19,480 nucleotides of DNA, taken from NCBI GenBank assembly GCA_035705295.1, contig DASSWG010000059.1, positions 1 to 19,480 on the forward strand. Direction: 5' to 3'. The position numbers and the translations under genes are program-made. The notes beneath the pieces were generated by a model. That model was not told the origin of the DNA, ran no database searches, and saw only the letters and a program-made list of their open reading frames with translations. The DNA comes from DASSWG01 sp035705295 (GTDB taxonomy: Bacteria; Bacteroidota; Bacteroidia; Flavobacteriales; Flavobacteriaceae). This document shows positions 7,297 to 14,920 of this stretch, piece after piece; position 1 is the first letter of the stretch; each line of letters starts with the position of its first letter.

Positions 7297-8323
7297 AGCT
7301 TCGATTGTTTTTTTCTTCCTGTTCATCTAATTTTTCGAACGCTTCTTCTTCCTGATCGCCAAATTGCTTTAATTCTTTTTCCTCTTTGCTTGTAGGTTTA
7401 ATATAAATAGACGCAATAATTCCCCCGGCCAACGCCAAGGCAATAATTGTCAACGACAACCAAATTGGCACATGGAAATATTCAACGGCAAGCATTTTCA
7501 AGCCAACAAAACCAAGGATCGCCGCCAAACTGTAGTGAATGAAACGGAATTTTTCGAGCATTCCCACGATTAAAAAGAACATGGAACGTAGGCCCAAGAT
7601 CGCCAAAATATTCGAGCTGAAAACAATAAATTCATCTTGGGTGATCGCCAAAATTGCAGGGATGCTGTCCAAGGCAAACATAATATCGGTGAATTCAATA
7701 ATGATCAATGCCGTGAAAAGTGGAGTGGCGTATCTTTTCGCATTTCTTACAATAAAAAAATCGTGCCCGTTCCGTTCTTTGGTAAGTGGCAATACTTTTT
7801 CAAGGTTTCTGTAGAACCACGTATCGTGCGGATCGGTTTCTTCCTCGTTTTTCAGCATTTTGAAAGCTGTGTAAAGCAGAAAAACACCAAAGACATAAAT
7901 CATCCAATCGAATTTATTGATCAGCGCGACCCCGAAAACAATCATAATCGCTCGAAAAACGACCGCTCCCAAAATTCCCCAAAACAAAACCCGGTGCTGG
8001 TATTTTGCAGGAATTTTAAACGAACTGAAAATTACCGCGATCACGAACACATTGTCAATACTCAGGGACAATTCAATAATGTACCCCGTCAAATAAGTTA
8101 TCCATGCTTCGCCGGGAGTTAATCCAGTATTGTTGGCAACAAGCCCCGCATCGAACAACCAGTAGACCGCACCGGAAAACACCAAAGACAACCCAACCCA
8201 AACGCTGGTCCATTTTGCAGCTTCCTTGGTTCCTATAACGTGGTCTTCTTTGTTGAAAACCCCTAAATCCAATGCCAAGCAAATAATAATCAATACGATA
8301 AAAGCAGCCCAAACGATCCACAT
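7295..8323 (-). CDS. TerC-family integral membrane protein
   Basis: 342 aa from ATG 8323 (MWIVWAAFIVLIIICLALDL). An upstream ATG at 8371 was rejected because it overlaps the -33 element of the promoter. About eight to nine membrane helices are visible. The two signature acidic motifs are ELSLSIDNVFVIAVIF (residues 84-99) and EFTDIMFALDSIPAI (210-224), which place acidic residues inside the membrane as in TerC/Alx proteins. The C-terminal tail (about 309-342) is charged and Glu-rich. Known members are linked to tellurite resistance, manganese export and metal loading of exported proteins; the specific metal here is unknown. It is monocistronic and convergent with the ACP gene. Confidence 0.93.
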   Translation of the reverse strand: MWIVWAAFIVLIIICLALDLGVFNKEDHVIGTKEAAKWTSVWVGLSLVFSGAVYWLFDAGLVANNTGLTPGEAWITYLTGYIIELSLSIDNVFVIAVIFSSFKIPAKYQHRVLFWGILGAVVFRAIMIVFGVALINKFDWMIYVFGVFLLYTAFKMLKNEEETDPHDTWFYRNLEKVLPLTKERNGHDFFIVRNAKRYATPLFTALIIIEFTDIMFALDSIPAILAITQDEFIVFSSNILAILGLRSMFFLIVGMLEKFRFIHYSLAAILGFVGLKMLAVEYFHVPIWLSLTIIALALAGGIIASIYIKPTSKEEKELKQFGDQEEEAFEKLDEQEEKNNRS

Positions 8324-8339
8324 ATAAATAAAATTTTTG

Positions 8340-8372
8340 CAAAGATAAAAATTTAGGGAAGCGTACTTCAAA
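8340..8372 (-). promoter_or_regulatory. Promoter of the TerC-family gene (TTTG-N21-TATCTTTG)
   Basis: On the minus strand TTTG (8372-8369) and TATCTTTG (8347-8340) are separated by 21 bp, and both match the flavobacterial consensus. The -7 element ends 16 bp before ATG 8323, which fixes that ATG as the start. Confidence 0.75.
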
Positions 8373-8491
8373 TAAATTCAAGATTTCGAAGTATTTTTTG
8401 GAAAAGCTAAAAACCTGTTAAAATTGAGCTTGCAAAAAAATAATTGCCTATATTATACTTCTTATTTTTCAACCATAAAATATTCAATTAT

Positions 8492-10468
8492 ATGTCAGCC
8501 AAAAACGTTACCCAAAAATTGATAAGCGAACATTTGCTCAAAGGGGAAATGATACCCGGGAAAGAAATTGGAATTAAAATAGATCAAGCCTTGTTACAAG
8601 ATGCAACGGGAACTTTGGTTCAATTGGAATTGGAAGCAATGGGATTGGACAAAGCGAAAACAGAGGTCGCGGTGCAATATGTGGACCATAATTTATTGCA
8701 AACCGATTATAAAAATGCCGACGATCATGCCTTTTTGCATTCCGCGGCACAAAAATTCGGGTTATGGTACAGTCGGCCCGGAAACGGGGTGAGCCATCCC
8801 GTTCACATGGAGCGCTTCGGAAAACCGGGAAAAACCATGGTCGGTTCTGACAGCCATACGCCTGCGGCGGGTTCTTTGGGTATGCTGGCCATTGGAACTG
8901 GCGGATTGGATGTGGCCGCGGCTATTGCCGGACAACCTTATTTCGTGAAAATGCCCAAAGTTATGGGCGTAAAACTCACTGGAAAATTGCCCGATTGGGT
9001 GAGCGCAAAAGATGTGATTTTGGAAATGTTGCGCCGGTATGACGTAAAAGGCGGTGTGGGGAAAGTGATCGAATATTACGGCGACGGCTTAAAACAATTG
9101 AGCGCGATGGATCGGCATGTGATCGCCAATATGGGGGCGGAACTGGGCGCCACCACAACGGTTTTTCCGAGTGACGAGGAAACAAAACGCTTTTTAAAAT
9201 CTCAAGATAGAGAAGGGGATTGGGTGGAATTGCTTGCCGATGAAGGTTGTACGTACGATAGTGAGGACACGATCGTTTTGGATGATTTAATTCCTTTGAT
9301 CGCATTGCCCACAAGTCCCGGAAACGTCGTTCCCGTGAGGGAAGTGGAAGGGAAGCCCATTAGCCAAGTGGTGATAGGATCTTCGGCGAACCCCGGGCTG
9401 CGCGACTTTTGGATCGCGGGCGCTATCGTAAAAAACAAATCCATTCATCAAGATGTGTCTTTCGACATAAATCCCACCTCCCGACAAATTATTCAGAACA
9501 TGATTGATAACAAGGCTTTTGCCAACTTGATCACGGCCGGGGCGCGTTTTCACCAGTCGGGTTGCATGGGTTGCATTGGAATGGGACAGGCGCCGGCAAC
9601 CGACACCATTAGTTTGCGAACCATGCCCCGGAATTTTCCGAGCAGATCGGGTATCGAGGATGACCAAGTATATCTTTGCAGCCCCGAAACAGCCGCAGCA
9701 TCGGCTTTGACAGGAAAAATTACTGATCCACGCGATATGGAAAAGTTGTATAAAATGAGCTACCCGAAATTCTCCGCTCCCGAAATAGAAATTATCAATA
9801 CCGATATGTTGGTGGCCCCGCCGGAAGATGGTAGTAAAATCGCCCTTAAAAAAGGGCCAAATATCAAATCCTTGCCAAAGATCGAACCCTTAATCGATGA
9901 ATGTGAAATCCCGGTTTTGCTGAAAATGGGCGACAATGTTTCCACCGATGAAATTCTGAAAGCGGGAGCAGAGGTGCTGCCCTTTCGAAGCAATTTGCCC
10001 GAAATAAGTAAATATGCCTATACGGTGATCGATGATACTTTTTACGATCGGGCCATAAAAGCAAAAGAAGAATTTGGCGGGCATATTGTGGTGGCCAAAG
10101 ACAATTATGCACAAGGTTCGAGCCGGGAACACGCAGCAATTGCCCCCAAATATTTGGGACAAGTTGCAGTGATCGCAAACAGTTATGCCCGGATCGCCTG
10201 GCAAAATTTGGTCAATTTTGGAATTCTACCTTTGGAATTTATCGATGAAAAAGACTACGATCGCATAGCACAAGGCGATATCGTTAAATTCAAAAATTTA
10301 CGGGAAGATGTAAAAAACAGAAATGATGTCGTGGTGTTTTTGGAAAACAAGGAAGGCAAAAAAGAATCGTTCAAAACCCGGCATACCTTGAGCGATCGAC
10401 AAATGAGGGTTTTGTTGAAAGGTGGGATCATTAATGATTTCAAGGAAAAACTCAGTAGTGAAAAATAA
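8492..10468 (+). CDS. Aconitate hydratase, small Aquifex-type, with one cluster Cys replaced by Ser
   Basis: 658 aa from ATG 8492 (MSAKNVTQKLISEHLLKG); the earlier in-frame start at 8444 would add a non-conserved hydrophobic leader. Aconitase landmarks: DATGT, YVDHN, GSDSHTPAAGSLGMLAIGTG, then the cluster region, then a swivel domain with GDNVSTDEILKAG and QGSSREHAAIAP. The length (about 650) fits the short Aquifex-type aconitases rather than the roughly 755-aa form common in flavobacteria. Two cluster cysteines are present, C358 and C361 (SGCMGC), but the position where aconitases and LeuC have GSCTN reads GSSAN, so the third ligand is S298. Family role: citrate/isocitrate isomerisation in the TCA cycle; activity and substrate of this copy are uncertain. 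No clear TAnnTTTG promoter was found upstream. Confidence 0.87.
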   Translation: MSAKNVTQKLISEHLLKGEMIPGKEIGIKIDQALLQDATGTLVQLELEAMGLDKAKTEVAVQYVDHNLLQTDYKNADDHAFLHSAAQKFGLWYSRPGNGVSHPVHMERFGKPGKTMVGSDSHTPAAGSLGMLAIGTGGLDVAAAIAGQPYFVKMPKVMGVKLTGKLPDWVSAKDVILEMLRRYDVKGGVGKVIEYYGDGLKQLSAMDRHVIANMGAELGATTTVFPSDEETKRFLKSQDREGDWVELLADEGCTYDSEDTIVLDDLIPLIALPTSPGNVVPVREVEGKPISQVVIGSSANPGLRDFWIAGAIVKNKSIHQDVSFDINPTSRQIIQNMIDNKAFANLITAGARFHQSGCMGCIGMGQAPATDTISLRTMPRNFPSRSGIEDDQVYLCSPETAAASALTGKITDPRDMEKLYKMSYPKFSAPEIEIINTDMLVAPPEDGSKIALKKGPNIKSLPKIEPLIDECEIPVLLKMGDNVSTDEILKAGAEVLPFRSNLPEISKYAYTVIDDTFYDRAIKAKEEFGGHIVVAKDNYAQGSSREHAAIAPKYLGQVAVIANSYARIAWQNLVNFGILPLEFIDEKDYDRIAQGDIVKFKNLREDVKNRNDVVVFLENKEGKKESFKTRHTLSDRQMRVLLKGGIINDFKEKLSSEK

Positions 10469-10505
10469 AAAATGCAGAACGGATTTCACTTAAATTATCA
10501 GTGTA

Positions 10506-10532
10506 GATAATATTATAAAACCATTTATTATC
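10506..10532. terminator. Weak AT-rich hairpin between convergent aconitase and CDF genes
   Basis: GATAATA (10506-10512) pairs with TATTATC (10526-10532), loop 13 nt. It is AT-only apart from the end pair, so stability is low; position between convergent stops is the main support. Confidence 0.22.
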
Positions 10533-10548
10533 AACAAAATACAATAGT

Positions 10549-11481
10549 TTAAAGTTTGTTTTCAGGCTCGTTTGAAATTTCTTTTACGTGGAAATATATC
10601 TGGTTGACTTTGGGGTATTTTTCTTGAATATCCGCACGGAGTTTCACCAAAATTTTCTCTGCTTCAGTGTGGTCCATTTCATCAATTAGGTCGATTTCCA
10701 TGGTGAGGAGAATGTTGTCGGGGCCAAAATGCATGGTTTGCGGTAAATTCCATGTTTGTACCTTTTCGTTGTTCCTCAAAATTTCATCGATCCCTGTCAG
10801 AATTACATCATCGGCACTTTCGCCCAACAACAAGCCTTTACTTTCCCGCGCCAAAAAAATGGCCACCAATAAGAGAACGACCCCAATTAGAATGGAGGCA
10901 CAACCGTCCATATAGGGGTTTTGCAATTGCTGGGAAAGAAAAGTTCCGATCAACGCGATAAGCAAACCTAGCAACGCCGCACTGTCTTCAATGATCACGG
11001 CGAAAGTGGCGGCATCCTTGCTTTTGATAATATTTTTGAAAATGTTTTTGGACCCCGTCCTTGCTTTATTAAAGGTTCTTAAAGCAATAAATAGGGCAGT
11101 GCCCTCGAATGCAACCGCAGCTGTCAAAACAACATAATTAATGGTAGGGTCTTCCGCGATCGAGGGGGCTTGCAAGGCATGAATTCCTTCGTAAATGGCA
11201 AAACCGCCACCGACGGCAAATATGAGCATGCTTACCACAAAACTCCAAAAATATACTTCTTTGCCATAGCCAAAAGGGTGCAATTTGTCCGGCTTTCGTT
11301 TGCTGCGCTTAATGCCGAGCAAAAGTAAGAACCCGTTTCCGGTATCGACCAAAGAGTGTATTCCTTCGGCCATCATTGCCGAACTTCCGGTAATTGCGGC
11401 CCCGATGAATTTTGCCGTTGCTATGAGTATATTAGCGCCAATTGCACCATAAATTGCCAAATTTGAACCGCCTGCAGCCAT
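10549..11481 (-). CDS. Cation diffusion facilitator (CDF) metal transporter, ZnT9-like
   Basis: 310 aa. Five to six hydrophobic helices span residues 8-210, followed by a cytosolic domain of about 100 residues (ILLTMEIDLIDEMDHTEAEK) that in CDFs mediates dimerisation and metal sensing. Helix 2 carries H42-x3-D46 in AEGIHSLVDTGNG, and helix 5 carries E165-D166 in AVIIEDSAALLG where many CDFs have His/Asp; this pattern is seen in the ZnT9-like branch. Likely function: export of Zn2+ or another divalent cation in exchange for protons across the inner membrane. Substrate cannot be assigned. It is divergent from the DinB gene, with a near-match -7 element (TATTTTTC) upstream. Confidence 0.9.
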   Translation of the reverse strand: MAAGGSNLAIYGAIGANILIATAKFIGAAITGSSAMMAEGIHSLVDTGNGFLLLLGIKRSKRKPDKLHPFGYGKEVYFWSFVVSMLIFAVGGGFAIYEGIHALQAPSIAEDPTINYVVLTAAVAFEGTALFIALRTFNKARTGSKNIFKNIIKSKDAATFAVIIEDSAALLGLLIALIGTFLSQQLQNPYMDGCASILIGVVLLLVAIFLARESKGLLLGESADDVILTGIDEILRNNEKVQTWNLPQTMHFGPDNILLTMEIDLIDEMDHTEAEKILVKLRADIQEKYPKVNQIYFHVKEISNEPENKL

Positions 11482-11549
11482 ATTTAATTTTTGGAAAAAT
11501 ACGGATTATTTTAAAACATTATTTAATTTTACCCGAAGAATCTGCTGCT

Positions 11550-12062
11550 ATGAACCAATTCCAAATTTCACCTGAATATGCTCCTTACTATAGAAAATAT
11601 ATCGATCTGGTTACAGATATTTCTTTAATAGAGGCTTTGTCTAATGGGGAAGTAGAAACACTTGCTTTTTTTAAGGCAATCCCCAAGGAAAAACAAGAAT
11701 TTCGGTATGCCGAAGGAAAATGGAGCCCAAAACAGGTTTTGTTGCACCTAATCGACACGGAAAGGGTTTTTGCCTACCCCGCATTGCAATTCGCGCGTGC
11801 AGATGATGTAGAAATTAAAGGATACGATCAAAATATATTTGCGGACAATTCAAATGCGGATGAGCGTTCATGGAACGATCTTTTAGAGGAGTATCAATCC
11901 GTTCGGGCTGCAAGCCTAAATCTTTTCAAAAGTTTTCAAGAAGCTATTTTGAAACGATACGGAAAGGTAGATGGGGATTTTATGTCGGTCCGTGCTGCGG
12001 GAACTATTATTTGCGGCCATGAAATTCACCACCGGAACATTGTTCGGGAGCGGTATTTGTGA
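11550..12062 (+). CDS. DinB-family protein
   Basis: 170 aa from ATG 11550 (MNQFQISPEYAPYYRKYIDL); the in-frame ATG at 11442 lies inside the divergent CDF gene and was rejected. Four-helix-bundle DinB/YfiT pattern with the metal triad H66 (LLHLIDTERVF), H157 and H161 (CGHEIHHRNIV), and the typical KWSPKQVLLHL segment before the first His. The family includes thiol transferases such as bacillithiol- and mycothiol-dependent enzymes, but most flavobacterial members are uncharacterised, so the reaction is unknown. It appears to be a single-gene unit. The 143 bp after it, up to the toxin gene, hold nothing recognisable. Confidence 0.85.
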   Translation: MNQFQISPEYAPYYRKYIDLVTDISLIEALSNGEVETLAFFKAIPKEKQEFRYAEGKWSPKQVLLHLIDTERVFAYPALQFARADDVEIKGYDQNIFADNSNADERSWNDLLEEYQSVRAASLNLFKSFQEAILKRYGKVDGDFMSVRAAGTIICGHEIHHRNIVRERYL

Positions 12063-12115
12063 TTTTTTATGAACACATAAGTTTTGGTTGAATTGTTATG
12101 GCAGGAGGGCCAACG

Positions 12116-12146
<31 letters not shown>

Positions 12147-12205
12147 TGATTTCAGATATTTCTCTTTTCTTCTTAGTTTAGGGTTGTTTGCACAATTTCA
12201 ATCAA

Positions 12206-12661
12206 TTAATCAATTTCAAAACAAACATTTTCTTCGGATACTACTTTTATAATATCATAAAAACTAGGATGCAACGGATTGATCAGCAAATTATGTTCGG
12301 CGGGAAACGCCAATAATGGAATTCTTGCGGAAGGAACTTTTATGCAGAGAAAGTTTTTCGAATTCGCCCAATGGGTTCCAAAATCCTTGGTAGAATTTGC
12401 AGGCGGCCGTTTATTCCAATCAGCCGGCAAAGAATCAATTTCCAACACAGGAATTTCATCGGGAATTTCAAGGATTGCCAAAATCCATTTGGATTTGGCG
12501 ACCACCGGTCCTTTAATGCTGTACAATTCCATAAAAGGAAGCGTAGCAATGTTGGAAGCGTAAATTATTGGGATTCCGGCGTGGTTCCACCGTCCGGCAC
12601 CTGGGCCGAATCCCAGTGGGGATCTTGTGGGAAGATTTTCATAAATACTGTAATACCGCAT
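12206..12661 (-). CDS. RES-domain toxin of a RES/Xre toxin-antitoxin pair
   Basis: 151 aa. The RES fold is visible from GAGRWNHAGIPIIYAS (R24 in GRWN) through E45 (LPFMELYSI) and S111 (VPSARIP) to EHNLLINPLHPSFYDI, the three residues that name the family. Characterised RES toxins (MbcT, Res) break down NAD+; the target here is inferred to be the same. The ATG lies 4 bp after the stop of the antitoxin gene, so translation is probably coupled and the antitoxin is made first. No in-frame start lies further upstream. The length is normal for the family and the catalytic set is intact, so it is probably functional. Confidence 0.9.
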   Translation of the reverse strand: MRYYSIYENLPTRSPLGFGPGAGRWNHAGIPIIYASNIATLPFMELYSIKGPVVAKSKWILAILEIPDEIPVLEIDSLPADWNKRPPANSTKDFGTHWANSKNFLCIKVPSARIPLLAFPAEHNLLINPLHPSFYDIIKVVSEENVCFEID

Positions 12662-12665
12662 TGCA

Positions 12666-13184
12666 TTACATATAATTGCCCCAAGAAAGCGAATCGATGG
12701 CTTCTTCTACCTGTGCCACTCCATAAGGGTCTTTTAAAAGTTCAATGGGTTTTGAATCGCCCAAGGCGTTATTGATGGTACTTAACCAAGTTTTGAAATT
12801 TTCTTCGCTTCCAAAAATGCGGATTCCTTTTGCTATAATTTCATCGACGTCCAACATATTTTTAGTTCTTAATTTCCCTATTTCATTTTTTCCCTTTTTC
12901 CATCTGGAAATGGTGCCCGGATCCACTTCCAGAAAAACAGCGGCCTCTTTTTGATTGTACTCCAAAAAGCCAAGAAGCGGCTCGACCGCAGAATAGGTTA
13001 AAACTTCCGGTTCTTTGAGTATATTTTGATCCTGGTTTTTTTCATGAAAAAAATAGGAGTTTTGGGGCTCCACTTTTATCGAAACAAGCTCCTGCCCTTC
13101 TTTTTTGATGGACCATTCTTTGCCGCTCTTTTTTAGTGCAGGATTACTTACGGTTGTTTTTTTATTTGGCAGTTTATTTTTCAT
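12666..13184 (-). CDS. Xre/MbcA/ParS-type antitoxin (DUF2384)
   Basis: 172 aa from ATG 13184; an in-frame ATG at 13229 lies upstream of the -7 element and cannot be on the mRNA. Three parts are visible: a Lys-rich N-terminal segment (about 1-60) of unknown role; a helix-turn-helix at about 66-110 (EYNQKEAAVFLEVDPGTISR, then WKKGKNEIG); and a C-terminal toxin-binding domain (RIFGSEENFKTWLSTINNAL, then GDSKPIELLKDPYGVAQVEE). The last part is the MbcA/ParS/Xre domain that caps the RES toxin active site. The pair is expected to repress its own operon through the inverted repeat at 13195-13230. The N-terminal extension is longer than in minimal family members as I know them. Confidence 0.9.
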   Translation of the reverse strand: MKNKLPNKKTTVSNPALKKSGKEWSIKKEGQELVSIKVEPQNSYFFHEKNQDQNILKEPEVLTYSAVEPLLGFLEYNQKEAAVFLEVDPGTISRWKKGKNEIGKLRTKNMLDVDEIIAKGIRIFGSEENFKTWLSTINNALGDSKPIELLKDPYGVAQVEEAIDSLSWGNYM

Positions 13185-13194
13185 TTTTACATAA

Positions 13195-13230
13195 ATTGCA
13201 AATACAACACAAATATAATGCATTTGCAAT
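13195..13230. promoter_or_regulatory. Probable operator: ATTGCAAAT / ATTTGCAAT inverted repeat around the -7 element
   Basis: Perfect 9-bp arms at 13195-13203 and 13222-13230, centres 27 bp apart, bracket the TATATTTG element: one arm falls in the promoter spacer, the other near the predicted transcription start. This layout suits repression by the antitoxin or the toxin-antitoxin complex. The protein-site link is inferred. Confidence 0.55.
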
Positions 13231-13241
13231 GATTAAGCAAA
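13210..13241 (-). promoter_or_regulatory. Promoter of the toxin-antitoxin operon (TTTG-N20-TATATTTG)
   Basis: On the minus strand TTTG (13241-13238) and TATATTTG (13217-13210) are 20 bp apart, both full consensus matches. The -7 element ends 25 bp before the antitoxin ATG. Confidence 0.75.
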
Positions 13242-13320
13242 AAAAAATTAAGAATATAATTTAAGAAAGAAATTTAAACTACGTTTTTGTGGAGGGTCAT
13301 TCTGCAGAAAGCTGCACTTT

Positions 13321-14013
13321 TTATGGTTTATTGATCAAAATACTGGCTTTTACGCCCGTGGCCAAATTCCAGCGATTTTGGGTGATGACATTTCCCATTT
13401 CATCATATACCACAAACTCGGCGGTGTTTGGACTGGAAGTCCCTTCATTCAAGGCTTTGAATTCGATGCGGTTGAAGCCTTTGTCCAAAGTTACGAGCAC
13501 CGGTTGGAAACTTCCAAAGAGTTCAACGCTCTCGGCAACCACTTTTCCGTTGATCATTACTTGTATGCGGTCACCATCGACGTATTCGTGGTCGCGGTAA
13601 TAAATTTCCACAAATTTTCCTTTGGTGGTGAACCTGCCCAAATATTGGGTGTTTTGGTTTCCTTTTCCTCCTGAATCCCGGTGGTCTTTTTTTAAATAAT
13701 CCGGTTCAAATTCAATGGTTCTTTCCGCAAAACCATTATCGGTGGTCATATCAAAATCTGTTTTCTTTCTAAAATACGAATCCGGATCACTGATAATGCT
13801 TTCAAACCCGTTTTGTTGTTTTTCGTCCGTCAAACCAATATTTGTTTTGGGCGAATATGGGGTTTTGTCCGCGTTTTCGTCGGGTATATCCAAAGGAATT
13901 GTCAACCCGTCGGGGACTTCTGCCCTATTTTCGTCCAATTGGCCGAAAACCGTTCCCGAAAAACAGAAAACACCCAAAAAAAACAGCCAAAATTTGCAAA
14001 CTCTATTTCGCAT
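13321..14013 (-). CDS. Secreted hypothetical protein typical of Flavobacteriia
   Basis: 230 aa. A signal peptide covers about residues 1-24 (basic MRNRVCK, hydrophobic core, cleavage near VFGQ). Residues about 30-115 are polar and probably disordered (many Asp, Asn, Lys, Pro). The C-terminal 110 residues look like a small beta-sandwich (TQYLGRFTTKGKFVEIYYRD, then DGDRIQVMINGKVV, then FNRIEFKALNEGTSSPNTAE, then NLATGVKASI). The family seems familiar from flavobacterial genomes, but no function is known to me. No cysteine lipobox and no C-terminal secretion-sorting domain are visible, so it is probably periplasmic or released. A -7 element at 14047-14054 supports independent transcription. Confidence 0.8.
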   Translation of the reverse strand: MRNRVCKFWLFFLGVFCFSGTVFGQLDENRAEVPDGLTIPLDIPDENADKTPYSPKTNIGLTDEKQQNGFESIISDPDSYFRKKTDFDMTTDNGFAERTIEFEPDYLKKDHRDSGGKGNQNTQYLGRFTTKGKFVEIYYRDHEYVDGDRIQVMINGKVVAESVELFGSFQPVLVTLDKGFNRIEFKALNEGTSSPNTAEFVVYDEMGNVITQNRWNLATGVKASILINKP

Positions 14014-14046
14014 ATTGTAAAACCTAAAAAGCTTGTTTCATCAACG

Positions 14047-14054
14047 CAAAAATA
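14047..14054 (-). promoter_or_regulatory. -7 element of the secreted hypothetical gene
   Basis: Minus-strand TATTTTTG matches TAnnTTTG, 33 bp upstream of the ATG at 14013. No good TTG lies at the -33 position. Confidence 0.45.
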
Positions 14055-14087
14055 TAGCCAAACTTATAAATATGTTCATTTTTAATG

Positions 14088-14129
14088 GAAAAATTGGGAG
14101 CAACACCTTTTAATTTGTTGACCCCAATT
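14088..14129 (-). terminator. Probable intrinsic terminator after the truncated DinB gene
   Basis: AATTGGG (14092-14098) pairs with CCCAATT (14123-14129); CAAC (14101-14104) and GTTG (14117-14120) extend the stem past a small internal loop. On the minus strand the stem runs into a T5 tract, as expected for a terminator 50 bp after the DinB stop. Confidence 0.45.
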
Positions 14130-14177
14130 CTATTTAAAAAGTGTTTTTTCTGAAAAATCTACAGGAAACCTATGTTT

Positions 14178-14675
14178 TTAGTTTTTTGGAAACCCCGCAT
14201 TTTCTTTCACCTCTTCAATTTGCAGCGTATGCCGCGCGGTATGCCCGGCGATGAACAGGAATGATTGATAGGCATCCGCCGCGCCAACAGGCGTATCGCC
14301 AATGTGGTTGCGCAATTCTTCCACGGAAACCGTTTCAAGATACGCTAAAATTTCTTCGCGTTGAGCCTTGAAATCTTGTATTGCCGATTCCACGTCGGTA
14401 TATTTTCCCGTGGGCTGAACCGGTTTTGGTGCCTGTGCTTTTTGGCTCCGATCGGTGATGCCGGTAATAAGTTGTTCATCGGTGATTTTCACATCGGCTT
14501 TTCGTTCGGGGTTCGCAGGTTTTTCAACAAGTTCTTTTGCCATTTGGAAAAGCATTTTCTCGGTTTTGATGATGTGTTCCACTGTTTGCATCACAGACCA
14601 GTCTTCAGGGGAAGGTTTGTAAGCTAATTGCTCTCCACTTAAACCTTGGATGTTGTCCTTTAGATTATCGGTGCT
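14178..14675 (-). pseudogene. DinB-family protein with lost 5' end
   Basis: The open frame runs from codon 14675 (just after a stop at 14678-14676) to the stop at 14178. DinB-like sequence begins abruptly at STDNLKDNIQGLSGEQLAYK and continues through PSPEDWSVMQTVEHIIKTEK to FIAGHTARHTLQIEEV, with the metal-site histidines (EHII, GHTARH) intact. No ATG, GTG or TTG occurs in frame before GTG 14594, which would skip the first helix and the conserved Trp of the WSVMQ segment and leave 138 aa. The native N-terminus is therefore missing. The DNA upstream encodes the start of an unrelated protein in another frame, pointing to a deletion. Residual expression from GTG 14594 is possible but a stable four-helix bundle is doubtful. 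It is a different DinB subgroup from the one at 11550. Confidence 0.6.
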
Positions 14676-14758
14676 TTATCGGAAATTTTGTGCCGTTGGG
14701 AAGCATCCGGTTCCAACTGTCGGGCAATGGTTTCCAAAGCTTTTATTTTTTGGGTCAT
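14660..14758 (-). pseudogene. 5' remnant of a probable PLP-dependent decarboxylase
   Basis: ATG 14758 opens a 32-codon frame ending at TAA 14660. Its first 25 or so residues (LETIARQLEPDASQR) resemble the N-terminus of flavobacterial pyridoxal-dependent (aromatic amino acid type) decarboxylases. The frame then runs into the DinB remnant, overlapping it out of frame. A -7 element TAATTTTG (minus strand, 14800-14793) lies 34 bp upstream of the ATG, so the original promoter seems kept. The family assignment rests on a short match and is tentative. Confidence 0.4.
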
Positions 14759-14867
14759 TCGAAATGGATTTTTGTTCGGTCGATTTTTTCCTCAAAATTA
14801 ATCAACATTTTCGATATGGATTGAAATTCTATGGTGAAGGATTTATTAAAAAGACACAAACATTAAA

Positions 14868-14900
14868 AAACCTGCAAGGTTTTCAAAACCTTGCAGGTTT
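14868..14900 (-). terminator. Palindromic repeat acting as terminator of the BlaI/M56 operon
   Basis: Perfect 16-bp arms (AAACCTGCAAGGTTTT at 14868-14883 and its complement at 14885-14900) around a single C; the real loop must be a few bases larger. On the minus strand the stem ends in T6, 20 bp after the operon's last stop codon. The sequence belongs to a palindrome type that I recall as common in flavobacterial genomes; a decayed relative is at 16945-16976. Confidence 0.75.
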
Positions 14901-14920
14901 GGTTTTCAAAAATAAAGCGA

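Noticed and set aside
8324..8371. Longer N-terminus for the TerC-family protein
   Set aside because: The extra codons overlap the promoter, whose -7 element ends 16 bp before ATG 8323.
8444..8491. Longer N-terminus for aconitase (start at 8444)
   Set aside because: The added 16 residues are hydrophobic and unlike the known start of short aconitases, which begin near SAKNVTQKLI.
13307..13325. TGCAG-AAAG-CTGCA hairpin followed by T5 as terminator
   Set aside because: The T-tract is on the plus strand, but the gene ending here is on the minus strand, and no plus-strand gene ends nearby.
14178..14594. DinB gene intact from GTG 14594
   Set aside because: DinB-like codons continue upstream of the GTG without another start, so the first helix would be lost; treated as a remnant.
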